A DNA stretch of 64,000 nucleotides from Alphaproteobacteria bacterium (GTDB lineage Bacteria; Pseudomonadota; Alphaproteobacteria; Rhodobacterales; Rhodobacteraceae): positions 1 to 64,000 of the forward strand of contig JAUIAU010000004.1 in assembly GCA_030425185.1 (NCBI GenBank). Direction: 5' to 3'. The stretch's first letter is position 1, and every line of letters starts with the position of its first letter. Shown piece by piece: positions 6,880 to 14,855 of the stretch. The translations under genes and the position numbers were made by a program. The notes beneath the pieces were generated by a model. It worked only from the letters and a program-made list of their open reading frames with translations, was not told the origin of the DNA and made no database searches.

Positions 6880-8942
6880 GGCATGGTCTCCGCAAGCGGG
6901 CGGCGGGCCCCGGGGGCGTGTTCGCGCAACTCGATCGGGTCGAGGATCAGGGCAACCTGCCCGTCGCCGAGGATGGTGGCCGCGGCGATCCCGGGGATCG
7001 GACCGTAGCTGTCCCCGAGGCCTTTGATGACGACCTGCCGCTGATCGGCGATGCGGTCCACGGTCAGGGCATAGCGGCTGCCGCCCTCGGCCTGGACGAT
7101 CAGGGCGACGCAGCCGGCGAGGTCGTCGCGGCGTGGGTGGTGCCCGAGCACCTCGCCGAGATCGAGGAGGGGCAGCATGCGCCCGCGCACCCGCAGCACA
7201 CGGCTTTCGGGGGTCAGCGCATCCATGTCCGCGCCGGTCACGGTCTGGGTTTCGAGAACCGCGCCGAGCGGCATCACCATGGTTTCGCCCCCGGCCTCGA
7301 CCACCATGCCGTCGAGAATGGCCAGCGTCAGCGGCAGCGAGATGCTGAAGGTCGTGCCCTGGCCGGGCTCGGTGGTGATGGCGATCCGCCCGCCGAGGGT
7401 CTGGATCGCGCGCTTGACGACATCCATGCCCACGCCGCGGCCGGACAGGTCCGACACCGTATCGACGGTCGAGAATCCGGGCTGGAAGAGCAGGGCATCG
7501 AGGTCCGAGGGGGTCGGGTCGGCCTCCTCGGACAGCAGTCCCCGTTCGATGGCGCGGGCCCGGATCCGCGCCCGGTCGAGGCCGCCGCCGTCATCGCTGA
7601 CGTCGATGATGACCCGGCCGGAGCGGTGGTGCGCGGCGAGGTGGACGGTGCCCTCGTCCGGTTTCCCGGCGATGCGGCGGACCTCGGTCGATTCCAGTCC
7701 GTGATCGACCGCGTTTCGGATCATGTGCGTCAGGGGATCGGTCAGCTTGTCGAGCACCGTCTTGTCGATCTCGGTGCCTTCGCCGCTGGTCTCGAGCCGC
7801 ACGGCCTTGCCGGTCCGGGACGCGGCCTCGCGCACGATCCGCCCCATGCGCTGGAAGAGCGGCTTGATCGGTTGCGCCCGGATCATCATCACGCTGTCCT
7901 GGATGTCGCGCGTGAGTTGCAGGAACTCGTCGAGACCCGCCATCACCGGCGAATTCGGCGGAAGGCTGCCCTGTCGCACCGATTGCGACAGCATCGCCTG
8001 GTTGATGACCAGTTCGCCGACGAGGTTCACGAGGCGGTCCACGCGGTCGAGATCGACGCGAACGGTCGGGGTTTGCGTCGTCGCGGCCGAGGCGGAGGAC
8101 GCGGCCGGGGGCGGCGCGGCAGGGCCCGCGCCGGGCAGGTTCTTGTCCGGCGGCGGCGGGTCGGCGGGGACCGGGACCGCTGCGGGTACGGGATCCTCGT
8201 CGGCTGTCACCTCCAGGTCGCAGAGCCCTGCCGCGAATTCGAACGCGGCCTCGATATCGGCTGTGGTCACGCCCGGGGCGCAACGCACGGTCCAGTGCAG
8301 GTAGCTCGATTCAGGGTTGAGCGTGGCGAGATCGGGCAGCGCCTCGGCATGGCAGGTCACCTCGGTCGGGCCGAGCCGGGACAGGGCCGCGAGGATGTGG
8401 CGCGGATCGTTGCCGGACAGGTAGAGTTCCTCGTGCGGACGGAAGCTGAGCCGCAGCGGCGCGGGCGCGTCCGCGGGGGTGTCGTCATCGAGGGGAATCG
8501 CCAGCATGGCGGGCGCGAAGTCGAGGTCTTCCTCCCGCTCCTCCGGCAGGGTGCCGAGCAGCCCGTCGAGATCGGCCAGAACGCTGTCCTCCGCCCCGGC
8601 ATCGGTCGGCAGGCCGTCACGGCTGGCGCGCACGAGATCGCCCAGCAGGTCGGCCGCCCGCAGGAAGAGTTGCAGCGCGCCCGCGTCGGCCTCGATCCGC
8701 CCGGTGCGCAGGGCGTCGAGGCCGCTTTCGAAGCGATGGGCAAAGGTCACCAGCCGGTCCAGTCCGAACGCCCCGGCGCCGCCCTTGATCGAGTGGACGG
8801 CGCGGAACACGGAATGGACCGTGTCGGTGTCGCCGCTCCCGGTCGAGAGGGCGTCCAGCCCTTCCAGCAGTGCCTCCAGCAGGTCCTCGCATTCCAGGAA
8901 GAAGGTCTTGCGGATCGCGTCCATTGGATCGGGACCAGCCAT
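6876..8942 (-). CDS. cheA: CheA chemotaxis histidine kinase
   Basis: Sensor kinase of the chemotaxis array (688 residues). Domains in order: HPt with phospho-acceptor H50 (HSIKGGAGAFG), a P2-like regulator-binding region around 165-255, a proline-rich linker, the P3 dimerisation helix near 293-350 (VDRLVNLVGELVINQA), an ATPase domain with the N-box HMIRNAVDHGLE and a G-rich GRGVGMDVV loop, and a C-terminal CheW-like domain. Length and order are standard. The gap from the upstream cheY is 3 nt. It should phosphorylate the two CheY proteins of this operon. Confidence 0.95.
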   Translation of the reverse strand: MAGPDPMDAIRKTFFLECEDLLEALLEGLDALSTGSGDTDTVHSVFRAVHSIKGGAGAFGLDRLVTFAHRFESGLDALRTGRIEADAGALQLFLRAADLLGDLVRASRDGLPTDAGAEDSVLADLDGLLGTLPEEREEDLDFAPAMLAIPLDDDTPADAPAPLRLSFRPHEELYLSGNDPRHILAALSRLGPTEVTCHAEALPDLATLNPESSYLHWTVRCAPGVTTADIEAAFEFAAGLCDLEVTADEDPVPAAVPVPADPPPPDKNLPGAGPAAPPPAASSASAATTQTPTVRVDLDRVDRLVNLVGELVINQAMLSQSVRQGSLPPNSPVMAGLDEFLQLTRDIQDSVMMIRAQPIKPLFQRMGRIVREAASRTGKAVRLETSGEGTEIDKTVLDKLTDPLTHMIRNAVDHGLESTEVRRIAGKPDEGTVHLAAHHRSGRVIIDVSDDGGGLDRARIRARAIERGLLSEEADPTPSDLDALLFQPGFSTVDTVSDLSGRGVGMDVVKRAIQTLGGRIAITTEPGQGTTFSISLPLTLAILDGMVVEAGGETMVMPLGAVLETQTVTGADMDALTPESRVLRVRGRMLPLLDLGEVLGHHPRRDDLAGCVALIVQAEGGSRYALTVDRIADQRQVVIKGLGDSYGPIPGIAAATILGDGQVALILDPIELREHAPGARRPLAETMP

Positions 8943-8945
8943 GGG

Positions 8946-9329
8946 TCAGCCCGCCACGCGGTCGAGCGCCTGCAGCAGGCGGTCGGGGTCGAAGGGCTTG
9001 ACGATCCAGCCGGTCGCGCCTGCATCGCGCGCCTGCGCCTTGAGGGTCTGAGCGCTTTCGGTCGACAGGACGAGGATCGGCACCAGCCGAGTCGCTGGGC
9101 GCTGGCGCAGTGCGCGGATCAGCCCGATCCCGTCGAGGCGGGGCATGTTGATGTCGGTGATGACCAGATCGGGGCGCGGCAGGCCGTCGGGCAGCCCGTC
9201 GTCGAGAATCCGGAGCGCATGTTCGCCGTCTTCCGCCACGATGGTGCGATGCCCGGCCCCGTCGAGGGTCAGGCGGACCATGTCGCGGATGGTGCGCGAG
9301 TCGTCCACGGCAAGAACGGACAGGGTCAC
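8946..9329 (-). CDS. cheY: CheY-type response regulator (first in operon), GTG start
   Basis: A 127-residue receiver domain with D9/D10 (AVDD), phospho-acceptor D59 (VITDINMPR), S89/T90 and K111 (IVKPF). The start is GTG at 9329, overlapping the upstream stop as GTGA. An open extension further upstream lies inside the STAS gene in another frame and was rejected. In Sinorhizobium the CheY next to cheA (CheY1) is a phosphate sink, and this gene occupies the same place. That role is inferred from synteny only. Confidence 0.9.
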   Translation of the reverse strand: MTLSVLAVDDSRTIRDMVRLTLDGAGHRTIVAEDGEHALRILDDGLPDGLPRPDLVITDINMPRLDGIGLIRALRQRPATRLVPILVLSTESAQTLKAQARDAGATGWIVKPFDPDRLLQALDRVAG

Positions 9330-9610
9330 GCGGTGCCCTCCGGTGTCACGTCGAGTCCGGTGTCCGGCAGGCCGTAGTCGGCCAGCGCCGCCGTCAGGGC
9401 GAGGGACGGGTCGCGCAGCCGCACCGGGGTGCCGGTGTCGCGGCAGGATCGGGCGAAGGACAACAGGACCTGCAGGCAGAGACCGCCAAGGTGCACCACC
9501 GCCTGGCCGTCGAGGATCAGGGGCTGGCCGAGATGCGCGCGCAGGATGTCTGCAAGCCCCGCGGCGACGGCGCTGTCCATGCGGGCGGGCAGGGGAAGCA
9601 CGGCACTCAT
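9326..9610 (-). CDS. STAS-domain protein heading the che operon (CheS-like position)
   Basis: A 94-residue STAS-like (anti-sigma-factor-antagonist fold) protein: an initial variable strand, ILDGQAVVHLGGLCLQVLLSFA with the serine-to-loop region, and a C-terminal strand/helix ALADYGLPDTGLDV. The start was placed at the ATG at 9610; an upstream ATG at 9658 would add 16 arginine-rich residues unlike the fold. In Sinorhizobium a 97-residue protein, CheS, precedes cheY1-cheA and aids CheY1 dephosphorylation on CheA. This gene has the same size and place, so a CheS-like role is a reasonable inference. Confidence 0.7.
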   Translation of the reverse strand: MSAVLPLPARMDSAVAAGLADILRAHLGQPLILDGQAVVHLGGLCLQVLLSFARSCRDTGTPVRLRDPSLALTAALADYGLPDTGLDVTPEGTA

Positions 9611-9745
9611 CGTCCGTCGTGCCCGGGAACCGACCGCCGACCGTGAGCCATGACACACCTCTCCAACGCGCGCCCGGACGATCGGGCCCCGTCAGACTGG
9701 ACGGCGAGGTGCTAAGAAATCCTGAACGCCTGCGGGACCACCCGC

Positions 9746-10708
9746 TCAGCGGGACAGCAGATCGCGCAGGTGCGCGGCCATGCCCGACAGGGCTGCGAAA
9801 TCATCCTCGACGAGGTGCACCGGGAAGGCGTCCATGAACTCGCTGAACCGGCCCTTGTCGCGGAACGCTTCGTGGAAGCCGAGCGCCGCGAGATGCGGCC
9901 CGAAGGCCCGCGCGACCCCGCCGACAAGGTAGATGCCCCGGAACGGCAGGTGGATCAGCGCGAGGTTGCCGACGACGGTTCCGAGGCATTTGACGAAGAT
10001 CCGCCCGGTCTCGGTCGCGCGGGCTTCGCCCTCTTCGAGCGCTGCCATGATCTCGGCCGCCGCGCGCCGCGGCTTGTCGGCGCCGCCAAGAAAGGCATCG
10101 ACGGCCTCGATGCCGCGCCCGGAGAGAACATCCTCGATTGCCGGGAAGCCGTGGGACGCCTCGACGAAGCGGTTGAGTGCGAGGTCGTCCTCGGTGCGGA
10201 CGGGCAGGTTGGCGTGGCCGCATTCGGAGGCCGCGACCAGCGCGCCGCCGTTGCGGTGATGGACGGGCGCGGCGTTGAACCCGGTGCCGACGCCGATCAC
10301 CAGCGAGGGATCGCTCTCGACGCTGTCGCGCCCGCTGCGCACGGTCACGACCTTCGCGGGGTCGAGGCAGGCGAGGCCGTGTCCCTGCGCCTCGAGATCG
10401 TTGATGACCCGGGCCACGCCGGCCCCGGTCGCCCGGGCGAGCGTGGTCTCGTCCATGTCCCAGTCGAGGTTGGTCAGCGTTCCGACGCCGTTCCGCACCG
10501 GGCCCGCGACCGCGACGCAGGCGGCGTTGCAGGGCGCGTCGGTGGTGTCCGACAGGTAGCGGCGCAGGATCGGCTCCAGACCGCGTTCCTCGGCGTTGCG
10601 GAACTTCCGGATCGTGTCGGTCAGAAGGGCCCCGTCCCGGGCGAGCGCGACGCGGGTGTTGGTCCCGCCGATGTCGGCGACGAGCGAAACGGGCGATGGG
10701 CTGGACAT
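9746..10708 (-). CDS. glk: Glucokinase (Glk family)
   Basis: Phosphorylates glucose with ATP in the cytoplasm. The 320-residue protein belongs to the bacterial Glk family (COG0837), not ROK. It shows the ATP-binding phosphate loop ADIGGTNTR (11-19), a substrate region NLDWDMD...INDLEAQG, and GVGTGFNAA in the second domain; GGVARAFG near residue 265 is the adenosine motif. It lies 21 nt after the GH1 glucosidase gene and is the last gene of the aglR operon. It would trap glucose released by the two glucosidases of this locus. Confidence 0.93.
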   Translation of the reverse strand: MSSPSPVSLVADIGGTNTRVALARDGALLTDTIRKFRNAEERGLEPILRRYLSDTTDAPCNAACVAVAGPVRNGVGTLTNLDWDMDETTLARATGAGVARVINDLEAQGHGLACLDPAKVVTVRSGRDSVESDPSLVIGVGTGFNAAPVHHRNGGALVAASECGHANLPVRTEDDLALNRFVEASHGFPAIEDVLSGRGIEAVDAFLGGADKPRRAAAEIMAALEEGEARATETGRIFVKCLGTVVGNLALIHLPFRGIYLVGGVARAFGPHLAALGFHEAFRDKGRFSEFMDAFPVHLVEDDFAALSGMAAHLRDLLSR

Positions 10709-10729
10709 GGCAGCGGCCTGTGGTTCGGG

Positions 10730-12073
10730 TCAGTCGTTTGCGGCACGCCCTAGCGCATCGACGAGCGCATGGTAAGAGGCCTTGGGCGTTCGGGTGAGCG
10801 TGTCGAAATCCACGTGCACCAGTCCGAAGCGCTTTTCATAGCCCAGCGCCCACTCGTAGTTGTCCATCAGCGACCAGATGAAATAGCCCGCGACGGGCAC
10901 GCCCTCGTCGATCGCGCGCTTCACCTGCGCGATGTGGTCGGCGAGATAGGCGATGCGCTGCGGGTCCTCGACCCGGTCGCCGATCAGGGCGTCGGCGCTC
11001 GACATCCCGTTCTCGGTCACGATCAGCGGCAGGCCCTTCGTGTAGTCGCGGTGCACCATGGTCAGGAAATGGTGCAGGCCCTGCGGGAAGATCTCCCAGC
11101 CCATCGAGGTCTTCGGCAGCGGGCCCGAGACCTCCTTGAGGGCGGGCCAGGGCCCGTCGTCGGCGGCGATGTTCTTGCGCGTGTAGTAGTTCAGCCCGAC
11201 CCAGTCGAGCGGCTGGGTGATCAGGGCGAAGTCGTCTTCCCAGCCCTCGGGCAGGTGCGGGCCGAGTCCTTCCATCGCGAGGTCCGGATACCGGCCGTGG
11301 AACAGCCCGGACAGGAAGAACTGGTTGTAGGTCGCGTCGTAGCGGGCGGCGGCGGCCTGCGCCTCGGCGCTTCCGTCGGCGGGGTTGGGATATTCGAAGT
11401 TGCAGACCGCGCCGAGGTTGGTCATGCCCAGCCCCCGCATCGCCTCGATCGCGGTGCCGTGCGCCTTCAGGACATGGTGCATCGCGCGGGCGGTGGCGCG
11501 CAGGTCGCGCAGGCCGGGCGCATGGTGGCCGAGGAAGTGGCTGAGCCAGCCGACGCACCACGGCTCGTTGATCGGCGCCACGGAATACATCCGGTCTCCG
11601 ATCCGCGACATGATCGTGTGGGTGAACTCGGCGAACCAGTAGGGCAGGTCCGGGTTGCGCCAGCCGCCGAGATCGGCCAGCGGCGACGGCAGTTCCCAGT
11701 GATAGAGCGTCGCGCAGGGCTTCAGGCCGCGCGCCAGCAAGCCGTCGGCGAGCCGGTCGTAGAAGTCGAGACCCTCGGGATTGGGCGCGCCGCGCCCCTC
11801 CGGCATCACCCGCGCCCAGCTCGTGGAGAAGCGGTAGCAGTCGACGTTCAGGTCGCGGATCAGGTCCAGGTCCTCGTCCATCCGGTGATAGTGGTCGCAG
11901 GCGACATCGCCGTTCTCGGCGCGGACCACGTTGCCCGGCGTTGCGGCGAAGTCGTCCCAATGCGTGCGTCCGGCTCCGCCGAAGCTGTGCCCTTCGATCT
12001 GGTAGGACGAGGTGGCGGTGCCGAAGAGGAAGCTCTCCGGAAAGTCGGCGCGGGTAAACCCGAGGGGCATCAT
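10730..12073 (-). CDS. Family 1 glycoside hydrolase (beta-glucosidase)
   Basis: A 447-residue retaining beta-glycosidase of GH1. The acid/base Glu170 sits in PINEPW and the nucleophile Glu354 in LIVTENG. The FGTATSSYQIEG N-terminal signature and LYHWELP...GGW motif are present. There is no signal peptide, so it acts in the cytoplasm on imported or phosphorylase-independent glucosides. It starts 8 nt after the aglR stop, so it is in the repressor's operon. This puts a beta-glucosidase beside the alpha-glucoside importer. Substrate range cannot be read from sequence. Confidence 0.93.
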   Translation of the reverse strand: MMPLGFTRADFPESFLFGTATSSYQIEGHSFGGAGRTHWDDFAATPGNVVRAENGDVACDHYHRMDEDLDLIRDLNVDCYRFSTSWARVMPEGRGAPNPEGLDFYDRLADGLLARGLKPCATLYHWELPSPLADLGGWRNPDLPYWFAEFTHTIMSRIGDRMYSVAPINEPWCVGWLSHFLGHHAPGLRDLRATARAMHHVLKAHGTAIEAMRGLGMTNLGAVCNFEYPNPADGSAEAQAAAARYDATYNQFFLSGLFHGRYPDLAMEGLGPHLPEGWEDDFALITQPLDWVGLNYYTRKNIAADDGPWPALKEVSGPLPKTSMGWEIFPQGLHHFLTMVHRDYTKGLPLIVTENGMSSADALIGDRVEDPQRIAYLADHIAQVKRAIDEGVPVAGYFIWSLMDNYEWALGYEKRFGLVHVDFDTLTRTPKASYHALVDALGRAAND

Positions 12074-12081
12074 GGTCTCCG

Positions 12082-13125
12082 TCAGCGTTCGGTGTCGAGC
12101 AGGTGGGGGGCACGGGCCGTGGACCGGCCGAGCATCAGTTCGCTTTCCCAGAGCTCCCGTGTCGGGGTCTGGTCCCCGGTGGCGATCTTTTCAAGCAGGA
12201 TCTCGGCGCAGCGCTCTCCGGCCTTGCGGACCGAGGAGCGGAGCGCGGTAAAGAGCGGCAGCGCGTCGCCGTTACGCAGGTAGGACAGCATGTCGTCGTG
12301 AATGACGATCGAGACGTCCCGGCCCATCCGCAGACCGGCATCGTCAAGCGCCCGGCGGGCCCCGATGGCCTGCAGCATCGAGGCACAGAGCACCGCGGTC
12401 GGCGGGTCGGGCCGGTCGAGCATCCGCCGCAGGCCGAGATAGCCATGCGTCTCGGTCATCTCGCCCGAGCCCAGCAGGCCGGTGTCGACGGGAATGCCGG
12501 CCGCGTCCAGCGCGCTTTCGTACCCGGCCCGGCGGCGCAGGGCGAAGTCGAGGTTCTCCAGCCCGTTCAGCAGGGCGATCCGGCGGTGGCCCAGCTCGAT
12601 CAGGAATTCGGTGCCGCGCCGGAAGGCGCGCCGGTTGTTGATGTCGAGCCACGAGTAGGGGCCGTCATAGCCCGGCACCCGGCCATGCACCACGAAGGGC
12701 AGGCGGATGCGGTCGAGCAGCTCGGGCCGGGGATCGCCGACGCGCGGGCCATGCACGATGATCCCGTCCACGCTGCGGCGGCTGGCCATGTCCTGGTAGG
12801 CGTCGAGCTCTTCCTCGGCGCGCACGACGGACAGGATCATCTCGTAGCCCGCCCCGGCATAGACCGATCCCGCGCCCGCGATGAAGTCGCCGAAGATCGG
12901 GTTCATCATCTCGTGGCTGGTGTCGAGCGTGATGACATGCCCGATCGCCCGCGCCCGCCCGGTGGCAAGGCTCTGCGCCCGGGTGTTCGGGCGGTAATTG
13001 TAGCGCTCCGCTGCCTCCAGCACGCGCTTGCGGGTCCGCTCGGACACCTCCGGAAAGCCGTTCAGCGCGCGGCTGACGGTCGTCTGGGACAGGCCCAGCT
13101 TCTCGGAGAGTTCCCGCAGATTCAT
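12082..13125 (-). CDS. aglR: AglR, LacI-family repressor of the agl locus
   Basis: LacI/GalR-type regulator (347 residues). The N-terminal helix-turn-helix (1-25, LRELSEKLGLSQTTVSRALN) and hinge (YNYRPNTRAQSL) are followed by a periplasmic-binding-protein-like effector domain. The ATG at 13125 was chosen because the HTH begins there; an open upstream extension would run over the control region and the operators. A TCAAAGCGCTTTGA palindrome begins 10 nt upstream of the start codon, which suggests autorepression. It shares the intergenic region with the divergent aglEFGAK genes. An alpha-glucoside or derivative as inducer is inferred from the neighbours. Confidence 0.9.
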   Translation of the reverse strand: MNLRELSEKLGLSQTTVSRALNGFPEVSERTRKRVLEAAERYNYRPNTRAQSLATGRARAIGHVITLDTSHEMMNPIFGDFIAGAGSVYAGAGYEMILSVVRAEEELDAYQDMASRRSVDGIIVHGPRVGDPRPELLDRIRLPFVVHGRVPGYDGPYSWLDINNRRAFRRGTEFLIELGHRRIALLNGLENLDFALRRRAGYESALDAAGIPVDTGLLGSGEMTETHGYLGLRRMLDRPDPPTAVLCASMLQAIGARRALDDAGLRMGRDVSIVIHDDMLSYLRNGDALPLFTALRSSVRKAGERCAEILLEKIATGDQTPTRELWESELMLGRSTARAPHLLDTER

Positions 13126-13135
13126 CCGCGATCCT

Positions 13136-13149
13136 TCAAAGCGCTTTGA
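13136..13149. promoter_or_regulatory. LacI-type operator near aglR
   Basis: Perfect 14-bp palindrome TCAAAGCGCTTTGA, 10 nt upstream of the aglR start codon. It shares the core AAAGCGCTTT with the second site at 13304-13317. LacI-family members commonly bind such CG-centred palindromes. Confidence 0.82.
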
Positions 13150-13159
13150 GTCGAACCAC

Positions 13160-13187
13160 GTTAGACCGACAACTTCCGAAACGTCAA
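13160..13187 (-). promoter_or_regulatory. Candidate aglR promoter
   Basis: On the minus strand, -35 TTGACG (13187-13182) and -10 TCTAAC (13165-13160) are separated by 16 nt. The operator at 13136-13149 would lie just past the predicted transcription start, a repressing position. Confidence 0.45.
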
Positions 13188-13266
13188 AAGCATTCAATCG
13201 AGGCATCTGCAACGCAGGACACCCTCGCCCTGAACAGATTTTAGGCGTCCCGGGTCTCCGACTCTG

Positions 13267-13295
13267 TTGACAGGCGCTAACAGACGAAAGAGTGT
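13267..13295 (+). promoter_or_regulatory. Candidate agl operon promoter
   Basis: A perfect -35 hexamer TTGACA (13267-13272) is followed 17 nt later by a poor -10 (GAGTGT, 13290-13295). The operator at 13304-13317 would cover the transcription start. The weak -10 keeps confidence low. Confidence 0.4.
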
Positions 13296-13303
13296 CAAAC
13301 CGT

Positions 13304-13317
13304 CCAAAGCGCTTTGG
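13304..13317. promoter_or_regulatory. LacI-type operator near aglE
   Basis: Perfect 14-bp palindrome CCAAAGCGCTTTGG. Its centre is exactly 168 bp from the centre of the aglR-proximal site, i.e. 16 turns at 10.5 bp per turn, which would suit repression by looping. Confidence 0.82.
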
Positions 13318-13434
13318 GGTTGAGTCCCGGCGCGGGTCCTGCCGCATGACGGCACGGGGCCGCGTCTCAGGTCACCCCGGAGCGGGCTGGGAGAAAACTC
13401 TGGAGCGCAGGCCGCGTTCCGACGGGAGGAAAAC

Positions 13435-14727
13435 ATGAGAAAGACGCTTTTGGCGGGCGCTGGTGTGCTCGCGCTTTCGGCTGGCATGGCAAGCGCCGCC
13501 AGCCACATGAACCTGGACGGCCAGCAGCTGACCGTGTTCGGCCCGTGGCTCGGCCCGGACCAGGAAGTCGTCGAGCAGGTGCTCGGCGCCTTCGCCGAGC
13601 AGACCGGCGCGGACGTGCGCTACGTCGGCTCCGACAGCTTCGAACAGCAGATCATGGTCGACGCGGAAGCCGGTTCGGCACCGAACGTGGCCGTGTTCCC
13701 GCAGCCCGGCCTCGCCGCCGACATGGCGCGCCGGGGCTTCCTGACGCCGCTGGCCGACGGCACCGGCGACTGGGTCCGCGACAACTACGCGGCCGGCCAG
13801 TCCTGGGTCGATCTCGGCACCTATGCCGGGGCTGACGGGGCGGACCACCTCTACGGCTTCTTCTACAAGGTCGATGTGAAGTCGCTGGTGTGGTACAGCC
13901 CGGAGAACTTCGAGGACGCGGGCTACGAAGTCCCGACCACCATGGAAGAGCTGAAGGCCCTGACCGACCAGATCGTCGCGGACGGCGGCACGCCGTGGTG
14001 CATCGGTCTGGGCTCGGGCGGCGCAACCGGCTGGCCGGCAACCGACTGGGTCGAGGACCTGCTGCTGCGCACGCAGACCCCGGACGTCTATGACGGCTGG
14101 GTCACCAACGAGATCCCGTTCAACGATCCGCGCATCGTCGCGGCCATCGATGAGTTCGGCTATTTCGCGCGCAACGACGCCTATGTCGCCGGTGGCGCCG
14201 GGGCCGTGGCCTCGACCGACTTCCGCGACAGCCCGAAGGGCCTCTTCTCGTCGCCGCCCCAGTGCTACATGCACCGCCAGGCGTCGTTCATCCCGGCCTT
14301 CTTCCCGGAAGGCACCGTGGTGGGCGAGGACGCGGACTTCTTCTACTTCCCGTCCTACGCGGACAAGGACCTCGGCAACCCGGTTCTCGGCGCGGGCACC
14401 CTCTGGGCGATCACCAACGACAGCCCGGCGGCCCACGCGCTGATCGAGTTCCTGAAGACCCCGGAAGCGCATGAGATCTGGATGGCGCGCGGCGGCTTCC
14501 TGACCCCGCTTAAGTCCGTCGACAGCTCGAAGTTCTCGGACGAAGCGACCGCGAAGATGAACGACATCCTTCTCGGCGCGACCACCTTCCGCTTCGACGG
14601 CTCGGACCTGATGCCCGGCGGCGTCGGTGCCGGCAGCTTCTGGACCGGCATGGTGGACTATGCGGGCGGCGCCCCGGCCACCGAAGTGGCGGACGAGATC
14701 CAGCAGAGCTGGGACGCCCTGAAGTAA
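13435..14727 (+). CDS. aglE: AglE, alpha-glucoside ABC transporter substrate-binding protein
   Basis: Periplasmic solute-binding protein (430 residues) of the carbohydrate family 1 (MalE-like) group. The signal peptide covers about residues 1-21 (MRKTLLAG...GMASA). The mature protein has aromatic-rich sugar-site segments such as FGPWLGPD, YGFFYKVDVKSLVWY and ATDWVEDL. The ATG is preceded by GGGAGGAAAAC, a strong ribosome binding site. It is the first gene of aglEFGAK, and the hairpin right behind it may stabilise its mRNA. The gene order matches the agl system of Sinorhizobium (sucrose, maltose, trehalose). Confidence 0.92.
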   Translation: MRKTLLAGAGVLALSAGMASAASHMNLDGQQLTVFGPWLGPDQEVVEQVLGAFAEQTGADVRYVGSDSFEQQIMVDAEAGSAPNVAVFPQPGLAADMARRGFLTPLADGTGDWVRDNYAAGQSWVDLGTYAGADGADHLYGFFYKVDVKSLVWYSPENFEDAGYEVPTTMEELKALTDQIVADGGTPWCIGLGSGGATGWPATDWVEDLLLRTQTPDVYDGWVTNEIPFNDPRIVAAIDEFGYFARNDAYVAGGAGAVASTDFRDSPKGLFSSPPQCYMHRQASFIPAFFPEGTVVGEDADFFYFPSYADKDLGNPVLGAGTLWAITNDSPAAHALIEFLKTPEAHEIWMARGGFLTPLKSVDSSKFSDEATAKMNDILLGATTFRFDGSDLMPGGVGAGSFWTGMVDYAGGAPATEVADEIQQSWDALK

Positions 14728-14749
14728 GGGTCTTTCCGACCAGAAGATC

Positions 14750-14778
14750 GGGATGCGCCGCCCGGCGCGGCGCATCCC
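14750..14778 (+). terminator. Hairpin behind aglE
   Basis: A perfect 12-bp stem (GGGATGCGCCGC / GCGGCGCATCCC) with a 5-nt loop lies 22 nt after the aglE stop and is followed only by a short C-run. It probably attenuates readthrough or blocks 3' decay so that binding protein exceeds permease. Confidence 0.7.
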
Positions 14779-14855
14779 CCCATCGGGCCGGACAGGCACG
14801 GGCGGCGACACGCCCGGCAGTCCGCCGATCCAGCTGAACAGGGGGGAAGCGCGCC

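Noticed and set aside
6918-9377. An 819-codon plus-strand frame opposite cheA and cheY
   Set aside because: It mirrors the che genes codon for codon, has no ribosome site or family motif, and the minus-strand genes are certain.
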